Shown here: piece by piece, positions 1-5,573 of the stretch
How the letters are laid out: the number at the start of each line of letters is the position of its first letter
Position numbering within the stretch: the first letter of the stretch is position 1
Assembly: GCA_036514635.1 (NCBI GenBank)
Contig: DATBWU010000201.1
Span: 1 to 5,679 of the forward strand
Length of the DNA: 5,679 nucleotides
Reading direction: 5' to 3'
Origin: DASSFZ01 sp036514635
Lineage (GTDB): Bacteria; Chloroflexota; Anaerolineae; Fen-1058
Position numbers and translations under genes: made by a program
The notes under the pieces: generated by a model
The model's input: the letters and a program-made list of their open reading frames with translations, nothing else
Database searches by the model: none
What the model was told of the DNA's origin: nothing

Positions 1-78
1 TTTCCAATAGCCTGCGAGATCGTGATACGGAACATCCGAATCGATGGCGCGGGCCATATCGTCGGTCAAGTAATTCAT
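1..78 (-). CDS. 5' end of an unrecognised gene, running off the left edge
   Basis: Reading leftwards from the ATG at 78-76, all 26 codons to the window edge are open, beginning MNYLTDDMARAIDSDVPYHD and ending in GYWK. The composition (acidic, few rare residues) looks coding, but I do not recognise the family. The start codon lies inside the CATCC duplication at 76-80 that borders the inserted element at 81-252, so the element sits immediately upstream of the ATG. If the element and one duplication copy are removed in thought, the frame continues upstream through KPVKSVDDYW back to an in-frame TGA at 300-298. The ATG may therefore be internal to a longer gene cut by the insertion. Either the gene starts here and has lost its native upstream region, or this is the 3' part of a disrupted gene. 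No Shine-Dalgarno site is visible. Confidence 0.45.
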   Translation of the reverse strand, partial: MNYLTDDMARAIDSDVPYHDLAGYWK

Positions 79-80
79 CC
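76..80. repeat. Left target-site duplication (CATCC)
   Basis: CATCC at 76-80 directly abuts the left end of the element and is repeated exactly at 253-257 against its right end. A 5-bp direct repeat flush with both inverted-repeat ends is what DNA transposition leaves behind. Confidence 0.75.
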
Positions 81-107
81 GAGAGCATTCGGTAATTCGT
101 GGGCAAC

Positions 108-220
108 GCCCGGTGATGAATCACCGGGCTGAAAAAGCGAAGCCTGCTGAAGCAGGCTGTTTGCCGCTTCAGCCGGATTGATCCGGCTTTTCTTGATTAG
201 CCCGACGATGAATCGTCGGG
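108..220. repeat. Four-hairpin array inside element copy A
   Basis: There are four perfect short palindromes, each with a 2-nt centre: stems 108-117/120-129 (10 bp), 141-148/151-158 (8 bp), 171-178/181-188 (8 bp) and 201-209/212-220 (9 bp). The outer pair are versions of one 20-mer, at 109-128 and 201-220. They differ at four bases, which make up two base pairs changed on both sides (GT/AC against AC/GT). The inner pair share the AGCC...GGCT shell and differ at four compensated stem pairs. This pattern indicates that pairing, rather than sequence, has been kept, in DNA cruciform or RNA form. Confidence 0.85.
171..194 (+). terminator. Possible weak intrinsic terminator within the element
   Basis: The 8-bp GC-rich hairpin at 171-188 is followed on the plus strand by TTTTCTT (188-194), an interrupted T-tract. 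It would stop transcripts entering the gene-poor strip from the left. In copy B the same structure faces leftward (about 5655-5632), against transcription arriving from beyond the right edge. The T-tract is short and interrupted, so this is tentative. Confidence 0.3.
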
Positions 221-252
221 CGATAGGCGTGAGGCAATTGCCGAACGCTCTC

Positions 253-257
253 CATCC
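253..257. repeat. Right target-site duplication (CATCC)
   Basis: This is an exact copy of 76-80, flush with the right inverted-repeat end at 252. Confidence 0.75.
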
Positions 258-287
258 AGTAATCATCAACGCTCTTAACGGGTTTCC

Positions 288-421
288 AGGAGGCATGTCA
301 TGCTGAGGAGCGAAGCGACGAAGCATCTCGCCAGTTTGCGGCGAGACCCTTCGCTTCGCTCACGCCCTGTCCGCCGCTACGCGGCGGGGGCGCGCCAGGC
401 GGGGGTGACAAGCCACCTCCT
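288..421. repeat. Second palindromic repeat element with 'GCGAAGCG' arms
   Basis: TGTCA at 296-300 pairs with TGACA at 406-410, extended outward by AGGAGG (288-293) and CCTCCT (416-421). Inside, a long interrupted hairpin pairs the AGCGAAGCGACGAAG arm (309-323) with CTTCGCTTCGCT (349-360) around a perfect 7-bp core, TCTCGCC 326-332 with GGCGAGA 340-346. From memory, a repeat of the type TGTCATGCTGAG...CTCAGGGTGACA is scattered through many environmental bacterial genomes; this looks like a member. The right arm appears split by an extra palindromic segment at about 362-401. No target duplication is evident. It lies between the methylase remnant and the left gene and contains no gene. Confidence 0.6.
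371..387. repeat. Nested GC hairpin within the second repeat
   Basis: CCGCCGC (371-377) and GCGGCGG (381-387) form a perfect 7-bp stem around TAC. It sits in the segment (about 362-401) that separates the two halves of the expected right arm (...GCTCA and GGGTGACA), suggesting one palindromic sequence inserted in another. Confidence 0.55.
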
Positions 422-453
422 TGAATCAGTCATAGAGCCATCATCAAATGGAG

Positions 454-678
454 CTACGCACCTATCAGGAGAATCTCACTGGACTCAGAGTTAGTGGACA
501 ACACGTACTTGTACTGGCCGAAATGCTCAACACGCACATGCCGCTTGTAGCGTTTGAGCAGGGAGGCCAGCTCCGATTCAGAAGGGATGCCATCACTGCT
601 GCCCTGGTAGCGGGTGGACGGGAACTCAGCAGTCAGATCAGGAAAGAGCGCGTCCTGATAGGCAGTGGGCTTGCTCAT
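454..678 (-). pseudogene. Internally deleted D12-class DNA adenine methylase remnant (74 aa)
   Basis: The ATG at 678-676 opens a 74-residue frame ending in TAG at 456-454. Residues 1-27 (including LFPDLTAEFPSTRYQGS) match my recollection of the N-terminus of MethyltransfD12-family DNA adenine methylases, where FPSTRYQGSK begins the AdoMet-binding region. Residues 28-74 (SDGIPSESEL, LLKRYKRHVRV, FGQYKYVLSTNSESSEILLIG) match the extreme C-terminus of the same family. The middle is absent, including the FxGxG AdoMet loop and the DPPY catalytic motif. The family is normally about 300 or more residues, so roughly three quarters is missing, yet the join at about 595-600 is in frame. It cannot be an active methylase. 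A small functional protein or an assembly deletion are alternatives. The family call is from memory, not a search. Confidence 0.62.
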
Positions 679-687
679 ACAGGAGAA

Positions 688-693
688 AGTATA
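688..693 (-). promoter_or_regulatory. -10 box (TATACT) before the methylase remnant
   Basis: TATACT on the minus strand (693-688) matches the -10 consensus at five of six bases and ends 9 nt before the ATG at 678, which fits a leaderless or near-leaderless transcript. TTGTGG at 715-710 is a modest -35 candidate with 16-bp spacing. There is no Shine-Dalgarno site. Confidence 0.5.
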
Positions 694-720
694 TTCGAAT
701 GCTGATAATCCACAAGACAT

Positions 721-3609
721 TCACGGCTTGACCTCGATCGTCGTCAGCCTCAGTGCGTCGCCGCCGATCGACAACGGCAACCGCGTGCCCGACTCGAACC
801 GATATAGCCCGATCTCGATCGAGTACTCGCCCGGCAGCGCGTTCGCGTCGAGCGGAATGTGATACGTATCCACGATCACTTCGTCGGCTACCCAGTGCGA
901 GGTGGGATACGCCCCCTCGACGGGCGGATTGTCCTTCCCGCCGCGTTGCACGCCCGACGGATCGAGCAGGTGCGTGAACACGGTGTAATCGTCGTCGGGC
1001 GTCTTCAACGCGCGCCAGACGAGCGTGAGTGTGATCGATTCCCCGGCCTGCATCTGCGCACGATCGAGATCATAGCCCAGCAGCGTGATCTGATCGCCGA
1101 ACGTCACGTCGAGCGGGTGCGCGATCGATGGCACGTCGAAGCGACGCTGTGTCGCCTCGACATTCACCTGACCGAATGCGATCCACTCGCCCGGCAACAC
1201 GCGCGCTTCCAGCGCATACTCGCCCGGCGGCACATCGACCGGCACACGCAGCCCGTAGCGATCGGCCACCACCTCACCCGGCAGCCATTCGCCAAAAGGA
1301 TATGTGTCATGAACCGGCGCTGTCGTCGCAAGATCGTAGGTGGCATCTCCAGATGCCGGCCTCAACCGGATCGACACCGGTTGATCCGGCAGCATCCCAT
1401 CTTTGCGCCAGAACAGCGTGAAGAACAACGATGCGCCCTGTGGCACACTCGGCGTCTGGAGCGACGCGCCGAGTAGCGTCAGGCCGTCGCTCGCCAGCGC
1501 GTCGAGCCGCGTCCCCATGCCTAGCGTGTCAGGGCCTGGCGGCTGCGCAGCGCGCGCGATCGTGATAGGCTCCACTCGCGCCGTCGTCCCGCCGGACGCG
1601 ACAGGCAACCTTTTGTCCGCGCTCGTCGAGTACCAGCCGACCTTCAGTTGATACGCGCCCGGCGGCGCACCGGCGGCGATTGGCACGCGCAGGCGCTGGA
1701 CGATCACCTCGCCGGGTGTCCATTGCTCGGAGGGATAGTCGAACGAATCAGTATGGCCCCACTCGAATTGATAGTCCGACGAATCGCGCAGCTCCGCGAA
1801 CAACGCATAGTCGCCCCGATCGGGCACGTTCAGCACGCGCCAGAGCAGCGTGACGTCGACCGCTTCGCCGGATCGCGGCGTCGATTCCAGGTCGTAGCCG
1901 ATCAACTCGATCGTGTTGCCGAAGGTCGTAGTGAGCGCCATCTGCGGCGCGATGGGCGGCGCAGCATCCAGCCGCACGATGGCATAACCCGGTTGACCGT
2001 CGGGGCCGGTCGTGACATCGATCGCTGATGCGCCGGGCAAGAAGCGATCGAGCCACGCCCAATCGGGAAGCGCCAGGCGCGCGAAGACCTGCACCGATGC
2101 CCCCGGTGGAATCACAACCACATCCGGGCCGGTGATCGAACGGATGGCGTGAAAGTCGCGCGCCAGCGCGGCGAGGGTGGGGTGGCGATAATGGAGCGCG
2201 TGAACGTAGATCGGCGTGCGTGTCGCGTCGATGTCGTTCAGGCGTCGGGCGATGTCCACCAGGTCGGCGTCGCTGTCGTAATACAACTGCGGCAGGCGAA
2301 CGTAGTCACCGAAGTAGGCGAGGCCGGTGTCGATACCGGTGAGCACGGCAAGCACAAGGATGAAGGACACTTGCACCTGCGCTGCGCTCCGGCGCAAGTG
2401 CAGGTGTGAGGGATGAGGGATGAAGGTCTTCATCCTTCCGCCCTCATCCCTCATCCTTTTGATAACCGCCCACGCGCCCAACGCCGGAAACACAAACACC
2501 ACCGGCATCAGCCCGATCGCGCGCAGATTGCTCGGCGTGATCTCGTTGACGGCCAGCGCGGTCGGCAGCAGCATGATCGCCGTCGCCGCCAGCGCGAAGA
2601 AGTACGCCGCGCGCCGCAGGAGCGTCTTGCTGCGAAACAGGCCTAACCCACTAGCCAACAATCCAACTAAAAATATCAATCCCAGAACGACAGGAAACAA
2701 GGGTCTACCCGGCAGATTGAAGCGCACGTAGGGATCGCCGTCGATGAAGAACATACCCAGCGCGCGCAGGATGTTCGTTCCCAGTTCGACGGACTGTCCT
2801 TCACGCGGGCCGACCTGCGCGATGCGCGTGAGGAATGCGTCGGGATTCTGCAAGAAGTAAATGCCCAGCGGCGCGAAGACGATCGCTGCCGCGAGAACGA
2901 CCAACCCGAATTGAATCATCCGCTCGCGGCGGTGATCAGCGTCGGCGAGAATCAGGTAGAAGAAGAGCAGCGCGACCACGATGGGGAACAGTCGCGCGGC
3001 GAGGTAGGTACAGAGATTCAACCCGACGAATGCACCGCCGAGGATAATCCAGCGCCGATCGTTCAGACGCAGCCCGCGCCACAACGTGGCAACAGCAAAC
3101 GCCTGCACACACGGCTCGGCGATCGAGCGGAAGCCCAGCCGGCTCATCAGCACGTGCCAGAACGAAGTTGCGAGGAAGGCTGCTGCAAGAAGTGCAACCG
3201 CTTTGCCTCCTGCTGCTTGCTTCCTGGCAGCAGAAGGCAGGAGGCGAGAGGCAAGAAGCTCTCGCACGGCCCAGTATGTGGCCGCCACGGTCAACACCCC
3301 CATCATCGCCGCCGCCAGCCGCATCGCGAACGGTGTCGCGCCGATGAGTTTCATCCACGCGGCGGCCCAATAGAAGAACAACACTTCTTTGCCGGTGTAA
3401 GCCGGAATGAAGATTGGGGCGCTGCGGCCTTCGGCGATCTCACGTGCGAGGATCGTGTCGGCGGCCTCGTCGTAATGCAGGCCGGGCGGCAGCTCGCCGA
3501 CCTGCGCCAGTCTCAGCACAGCTGCGACGAGCAAGATCAGTGTGGAGAGGAACAGGGTGGACTTTCGAGACAGGGAAGACATGGTAAGATCACGCACTGT
3601 GAACATCAT
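721..3609 (-). CDS. GT39/ArnT-like membrane glycosyltransferase with three C-terminal beta-sandwich repeats
   Basis: This 962-residue protein is probably an integral membrane GT-C enzyme that moves a sugar from a polyprenyl-phosphate carrier to an extracytoplasmic acceptor. A basic N-terminus and a first membrane helix (about 18-37) precede the first outer loop with GLHYDEA. D47/E48 match the acidic catalytic pair of the GT39/PMT_2 family. About ten more hydrophobic helices follow to about 432, including the RAIGLMP segment at 363-369. From about 434 to the end it is soluble and should lie outside the membrane. The tail holds three related domains (about 563-683, 703-815 and 836-957), each with GYDL-like, LTLxW, WxPGEV and PGxYxLxVGxY-like elements. 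Loops 117-138 and 385-417 contain heptamer repeats. GT39 cores are usually 450-600 residues, so the tail explains the extra length. Two starts are possible: ATG 3609, 8 nt after TACGTT, or ATG 3582, giving 953 residues (MSSLSRKS). Neither has a Shine-Dalgarno site. The stop is TGA at 723-721. Sugar and acceptor are unknown. Confidence 0.93.
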   Translation of the reverse strand: MMFTVRDLTMSSLSRKSTLFLSTLILLVAAVLRLAQVGELPPGLHYDEAADTILAREIAEGRSAPIFIPAYTGKEVLFFYWAAAWMKLIGATPFAMRLAAAMMGVLTVAATYWAVRELLASRLLPSAARKQAAGGKAVALLAAAFLATSFWHVLMSRLGFRSIAEPCVQAFAVATLWRGLRLNDRRWIILGGAFVGLNLCTYLAARLFPIVVALLFFYLILADADHRRERMIQFGLVVLAAAIVFAPLGIYFLQNPDAFLTRIAQVGPREGQSVELGTNILRALGMFFIDGDPYVRFNLPGRPLFPVVLGLIFLVGLLASGLGLFRSKTLLRRAAYFFALAATAIMLLPTALAVNEITPSNLRAIGLMPVVFVFPALGAWAVIKRMRDEGGRMKTFIPHPSHLHLRRSAAQVQVSFILVLAVLTGIDTGLAYFGDYVRLPQLYYDSDADLVDIARRLNDIDATRTPIYVHALHYRHPTLAALARDFHAIRSITGPDVVVIPPGASVQVFARLALPDWAWLDRFLPGASAIDVTTGPDGQPGYAIVRLDAAPPIAPQMALTTTFGNTIELIGYDLESTPRSGEAVDVTLLWRVLNVPDRGDYALFAELRDSSDYQFEWGHTDSFDYPSEQWTPGEVIVQRLRVPIAAGAPPGAYQLKVGWYSTSADKRLPVASGGTTARVEPITIARAAQPPGPDTLGMGTRLDALASDGLTLLGASLQTPSVPQGASLFFTLFWRKDGMLPDQPVSIRLRPASGDATYDLATTAPVHDTYPFGEWLPGEVVADRYGLRVPVDVPPGEYALEARVLPGEWIAFGQVNVEATQRRFDVPSIAHPLDVTFGDQITLLGYDLDRAQMQAGESITLTLVWRALKTPDDDYTVFTHLLDPSGVQRGGKDNPPVEGAYPTSHWVADEVIVDTYHIPLDANALPGEYSIEIGLYRFESGTRLPLSIGGDALRLTTIEVKP
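2358..2456. repeat. Inverted heptamer repeat array inside the GT39-like gene
   Basis: Tandem 7-mers of the GGATGAG/GGATGAA type occur at 2358-2364, 2411-2417 and 2418-2424. Their complements, TTCATCC and CTCATCC, occur at 2429-2435, 2443-2449 and 2450-2456. A perfect 8-bp hairpin (2418-2425/2428-2435) lies at the centre. A second stem, ACACTTGCA (2367-2375) with TGCAGGTGT (2399-2407), has one T/G pair. The stretch translates in frame as residues about 385-417, including RMRDEGGRMK and FIPHPSHLHLRR, a polar basic stretch in the last cytoplasmic loop before the final membrane helix. It looks like a repeat that expanded or inserted where the protein tolerates extra length. Confidence 0.7.
3205..3256. 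repeat. Heptamer repeat and hairpin in the first cytoplasmic loop of the GT39-like gene
   Basis: Four consecutive 7-mers, AGCAGAA (3229-3235), GGCAGGA (3236-3242), GGCGAGA (3243-3249) and GGCAAGA (3250-3256), share a GGCNNGA pattern. A 9-bp inverted repeat joins GCCTCCTGC (3205-3213) to GCAGGAGGC (3237-3245). The translated loop (about residues 117-138, SRLLPSAARKQAAGG) is basic and lies between two membrane helices. The organisation resembles the larger array at 2358-2456, with a different unit. Confidence 0.6.
3582..3590 (+). promoter_or_regulatory. Extended -10 (TGGTAAGAT) for the rightward glycosyltransferase
   Basis: TG-N-TAAGAT is an extended -10 motif. Its hexamer (3585-3590) ends 8 nt before the GTG at 3599, the spacing expected for a leaderless transcript. 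It lies within the first codons of the leftward gene if that gene starts at 3609. No convincing -35 is visible, as is common with extended -10 promoters. Confidence 0.45.
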
Positions 3610-5560
3610 TCGCCGCGAACGTATTCTGTGGATCGGCCTGCTGGCCTGGTCGGGCTTATTGACGCTGGCCGCTTACGGCCCGGCGTTAAGCCTGCCGTTC
3701 TTCTTCGACGACTTCGCGCACATCCCCTTCGTCGACGCGCACAGCCTGCCGGAAATCTGGCAGACTTCAGGCGGCCTGGCTTACTATCGACCGCTGGCGT
3801 TCACGCTGTGGAAGTTGATGTATCTTCTCCTCGGCCACCACGATCCGGTCGCACAGCACGCCGTGAATCTGATCGTGCACTGGGCCAACGGCCTGCTGGT
3901 CGCCTGGTTGGCCGGACGCCTGTGGTCGCGCGCTGAATCAAGTCAATGGCCCCGGCGCTATCTGAGCGCGACGCTATTCTTGTTGTTCCCGTTCAGTTAT
4001 CAAGCCGTGCCGTGGGTTGGATCGCTGGCGCACCCGCTGGTCACGGCCCTAATTCTACTCAGTCTCGTCACTTACCTGAAGTTTCGAGAGGCGGGCCGCC
4101 ACCGATGGGCTGTGCTCAGCCTGGCGCTTGCGTTCTTAAGCCCGTTCGCGCACGAGAACGGCGCGCTGATCGGGCCGCTGATCGCCGCCATTGAGTGGAC
4201 TCAGCCTTCACGCACAGAATCCCTCGGGCGTGGGCTGCGCCGAGCGATCGCGTGGAGTGTGCCAGCGCTGATCTGGTTTCCGATCTGGTGGCTGGCTCCC
4301 AAAGCGATCGAGGCCGGCAGCACGGCAGCCAACGCGGGCGAAGCATTGTTGCAGAACAGCGTTTATTTCCTTCAAGGCGTTGCCTATCCGATCACGTGGC
4401 TGGGCGGCTGGCTGCGCGACGCGCAGGGCATCAACGATCTGGTCGCCGTCCTCGTCTTGAGCGTGCCGCTCCTCTTGGTGGCGGCGCTTGTTCAGTGGCG
4501 CAAAGGCGCGGATCGACGCGCGCTATTGCCGTGGCTGTGGTGCGGCCTGACTTCGCTTCCGGCGGTGATCTTCCTGACGTTCGATTACGTGATCAACGGC
4601 CCGCGCCTGTTGATGCTGGCCTCGGTCGGGGCGGCGTGGCTGTGGACGGATGTCGGATTGCGGGTGGCGGATTCCAGATTTCGGATGTGGGGTGTGCGTC
4701 CCGCGAGGGTATTGGTCTCACTCGCCGTCCCCGTCGTCTTGATTCAAAACTACACCTTCATCCGCGATCGGATGGTCTTGCACGAATTGGGCGGCTCGGC
4801 GATCCGGCAGGCTGTCGCCGCGACGACGGCCGCGAACGACGATGGGCAGGTCGCGATCTTCATCAACCTGCCCGCGTGGATAGCGCCTGCGCATTCGGTC
4901 TTTGCGTTGGGACATGAAGGCGTGCAGTTCCTTCCCGGTTACGTCCCGCCCGAAACACTCGCCAGCATCAATACGGGCCGGGCCGCTGCGCTCAAAGCCA
5001 TTCGCGCCGATGCAATTCGATCCGAGATGCCGTACCTCTACGGTCTGCGCGGCCAGGCGCCTGACTGGCCTGAACTCATACCTGATCGTGGTCGGGTCTT
5101 CGTCGCGCGATACGCCCCGGACAAAATCGTGATAGAACCGGTGGGCGAGTTGTCGGTTACGCCATCCAGCGCCGAACAACTCGCCCAATTTGGGGACGGC
5201 ATTGGGTTGCTGGATGCTACGTCGGCGGTCAGCGGTCGAGGCGTGGAAGTCAGGTTGACCTGGCAAGTTCTCGAACCGCCCGCGCCTGATGTGACCGTGT
5301 TCGTGCACTTGCTGGATGCGAATGGCAACCTGATCGCGCAGGCCGACGGCGATCCGCTGGCCGGGACCTTCCCTTTTGCGCAGTGGCCGGCCGGGTTGAT
5401 CGTTCGTGATCAGCGGGCGATTGAGGTGAGTGGATCGGGACTATCGTTGCGGGTCGGATTGTATGATCGTGCGACCGGCGAGCGGTTGATGGCCCTATCG
5501 GCAGATGGCGCGCCATTCGCCGATAATGCCGTGCCCATCTCCTTTCAACCCGCGCCGTAG
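3599..5560 (+). CDS. GT-C membrane glycosyltransferase (FDD/YRPL type) with one C-terminal beta-sandwich domain
   Basis: From GTG 3599 the protein has 653 residues. After a short basic N-terminus and membrane helix 1 (about 9-30), the first outer loop carries FFFDDFAHIPF with D37/D38. YRPL (63-66) and an H-N-H helix (HAVNLIVHW, 87-95) follow. This order is typical of TMTC/PMT-related GT-C transferases, where the loop acidic residues act in catalysis. HENGALIGP (185-193) is a further recurrent element. About ten more helices run to about 386, then the chain is extracytoplasmic. Residues about 527-649 form one copy of the domain found three times in the divergent neighbour (GIGLLD, VRLTWQVL, TVFVHLLD, LSLRVGLYDRATGERL). 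The probable role is extracytoplasmic glycosylation from a lipid-linked sugar; substrate unknown. ATG 3581 is an alternative start, preceded by a weak AGGGA; it shares the CATG at 3580-3583 with the neighbour's internal ATG. The stop TAG is followed 13 bp later by the inverted repeat element. Confidence 0.93.
   Translation: MNIIRRERILWIGLLAWSGLLTLAAYGPALSLPFFFDDFAHIPFVDAHSLPEIWQTSGGLAYYRPLAFTLWKLMYLLLGHHDPVAQHAVNLIVHWANGLLVAWLAGRLWSRAESSQWPRRYLSATLFLLFPFSYQAVPWVGSLAHPLVTALILLSLVTYLKFREAGRHRWAVLSLALAFLSPFAHENGALIGPLIAAIEWTQPSRTESLGRGLRRAIAWSVPALIWFPIWWLAPKAIEAGSTAANAGEALLQNSVYFLQGVAYPITWLGGWLRDAQGINDLVAVLVLSVPLLLVAALVQWRKGADRRALLPWLWCGLTSLPAVIFLTFDYVINGPRLLMLASVGAAWLWTDVGLRVADSRFRMWGVRPARVLVSLAVPVVLIQNYTFIRDRMVLHELGGSAIRQAVAATTAANDDGQVAIFINLPAWIAPAHSVFALGHEGVQFLPGYVPPETLASINTGRAAALKAIRADAIRSEMPYLYGLRGQAPDWPELIPDRGRVFVARYAPDKIVIEPVGELSVTPSSAEQLAQFGDGIGLLDATSAVSGRGVEVRLTWQVLEPPAPDVTVFVHLLDANGNLIAQADGDPLAGTFPFAQWPAGLIVRDQRAIEVSGSGLSLRVGLYDRATGERLMALSADGAPFADNAVPISFQPAP
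3618..3623 (-). promoter_or_regulatory. Candidate -10 (TACGTT) for the leftward glycosyltransferase
   Basis: TACGTT on the minus strand (3623-3618) keeps the TANNNT pattern and ends 8 nt before the ATG at 3609. This mirrors the 8-nt spacing of the rightward gene. It is a weak box on its own, and it lies inside the rightward coding sequence. Confidence 0.35.
4648..4696. repeat. Seven degenerate heptamers inside the rightward glycosyltransferase gene
   Basis: Seven consecutive 7-mers begin at 4648, 4655, 4662, 4669, 4676, 4683 and 4690. Six begin with GGRT and the fifth is AGATTTC; examples are GGATTCC (4669) and GGATGTG (4683). They encode residues about 351-366 (DVGLRVADSRFRMWG), the end of a membrane helix and the basic loop before the last helix. 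The left part may be native coding sequence that fits the pattern by chance. The GGATTCC, AGATTTC, GGATGTG core is the most repeat-like. Confidence 0.5.
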
Positions 5561-5573
5561 CGCCATTGAGCAG

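Larger units (their letters stand above)
81..252. mobile_element. MITE-like element, copy A (172 bp, complete)
   Basis: The ends are imperfect inverted repeats: GAGAGCATTCGGTAATT at 81-97 against GAGAGCGTTCGGCAATT read on the minus strand from 252 to 236, 15 of 17 matching. Both ends abut the CATCC duplication. The interior has no credible gene and holds four hairpins centred almost symmetrically (about 118, 149, 179 and 210), so the whole element is a quasi-palindrome. An identical inverted partner (147-253 against 5573-5679, 107 of 107 bases) lies at the right end of the window. Size, inverted ends, duplication and absence of a transposase fit a miniature inverted-repeat transposable element mobilised in trans; the responsible transposase is unknown. 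A REP/BIME-type palindromic element is the alternative, but those do not usually show such a duplication. Confidence 0.8.

Noticed and set aside
108..220. CRISPR array
   Set aside because: There are repeated palindromic units but no constant repeat with unique spacers of uniform length; the units pair as different hairpins.
244..275. Direct 8-mer AACGCTCT at 244-251 and 268-275
   Set aside because: It is too short to mean anything alone and not symmetric with the element boundaries.
75..326. 83-codon minus-strand open frame across the element
   Set aside because: It is mostly translation of the MITE-like element and second repeat; it conflicts with the duplication-bounded element structure.
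448..705. Plus-strand open frame opposite the methylase remnant
   Set aside because: The minus strand carries recognisable methylase termini; this is the antisense frame.
859..1476. 205-codon plus-strand open frame
   Set aside because: It lies antisense to well-supported beta-domain repeats of the leftward gene and shows Arg/His-rich shadow composition.
2911..3936. Long plus-strand open frame spanning both glycosyltransferase starts
   Set aside because: It is antisense to the GT39-like gene and then out of frame with the rightward gene; rich in Arg, His and Gln with no membrane or domain pattern, as expected of a shadow frame in GC-rich DNA.
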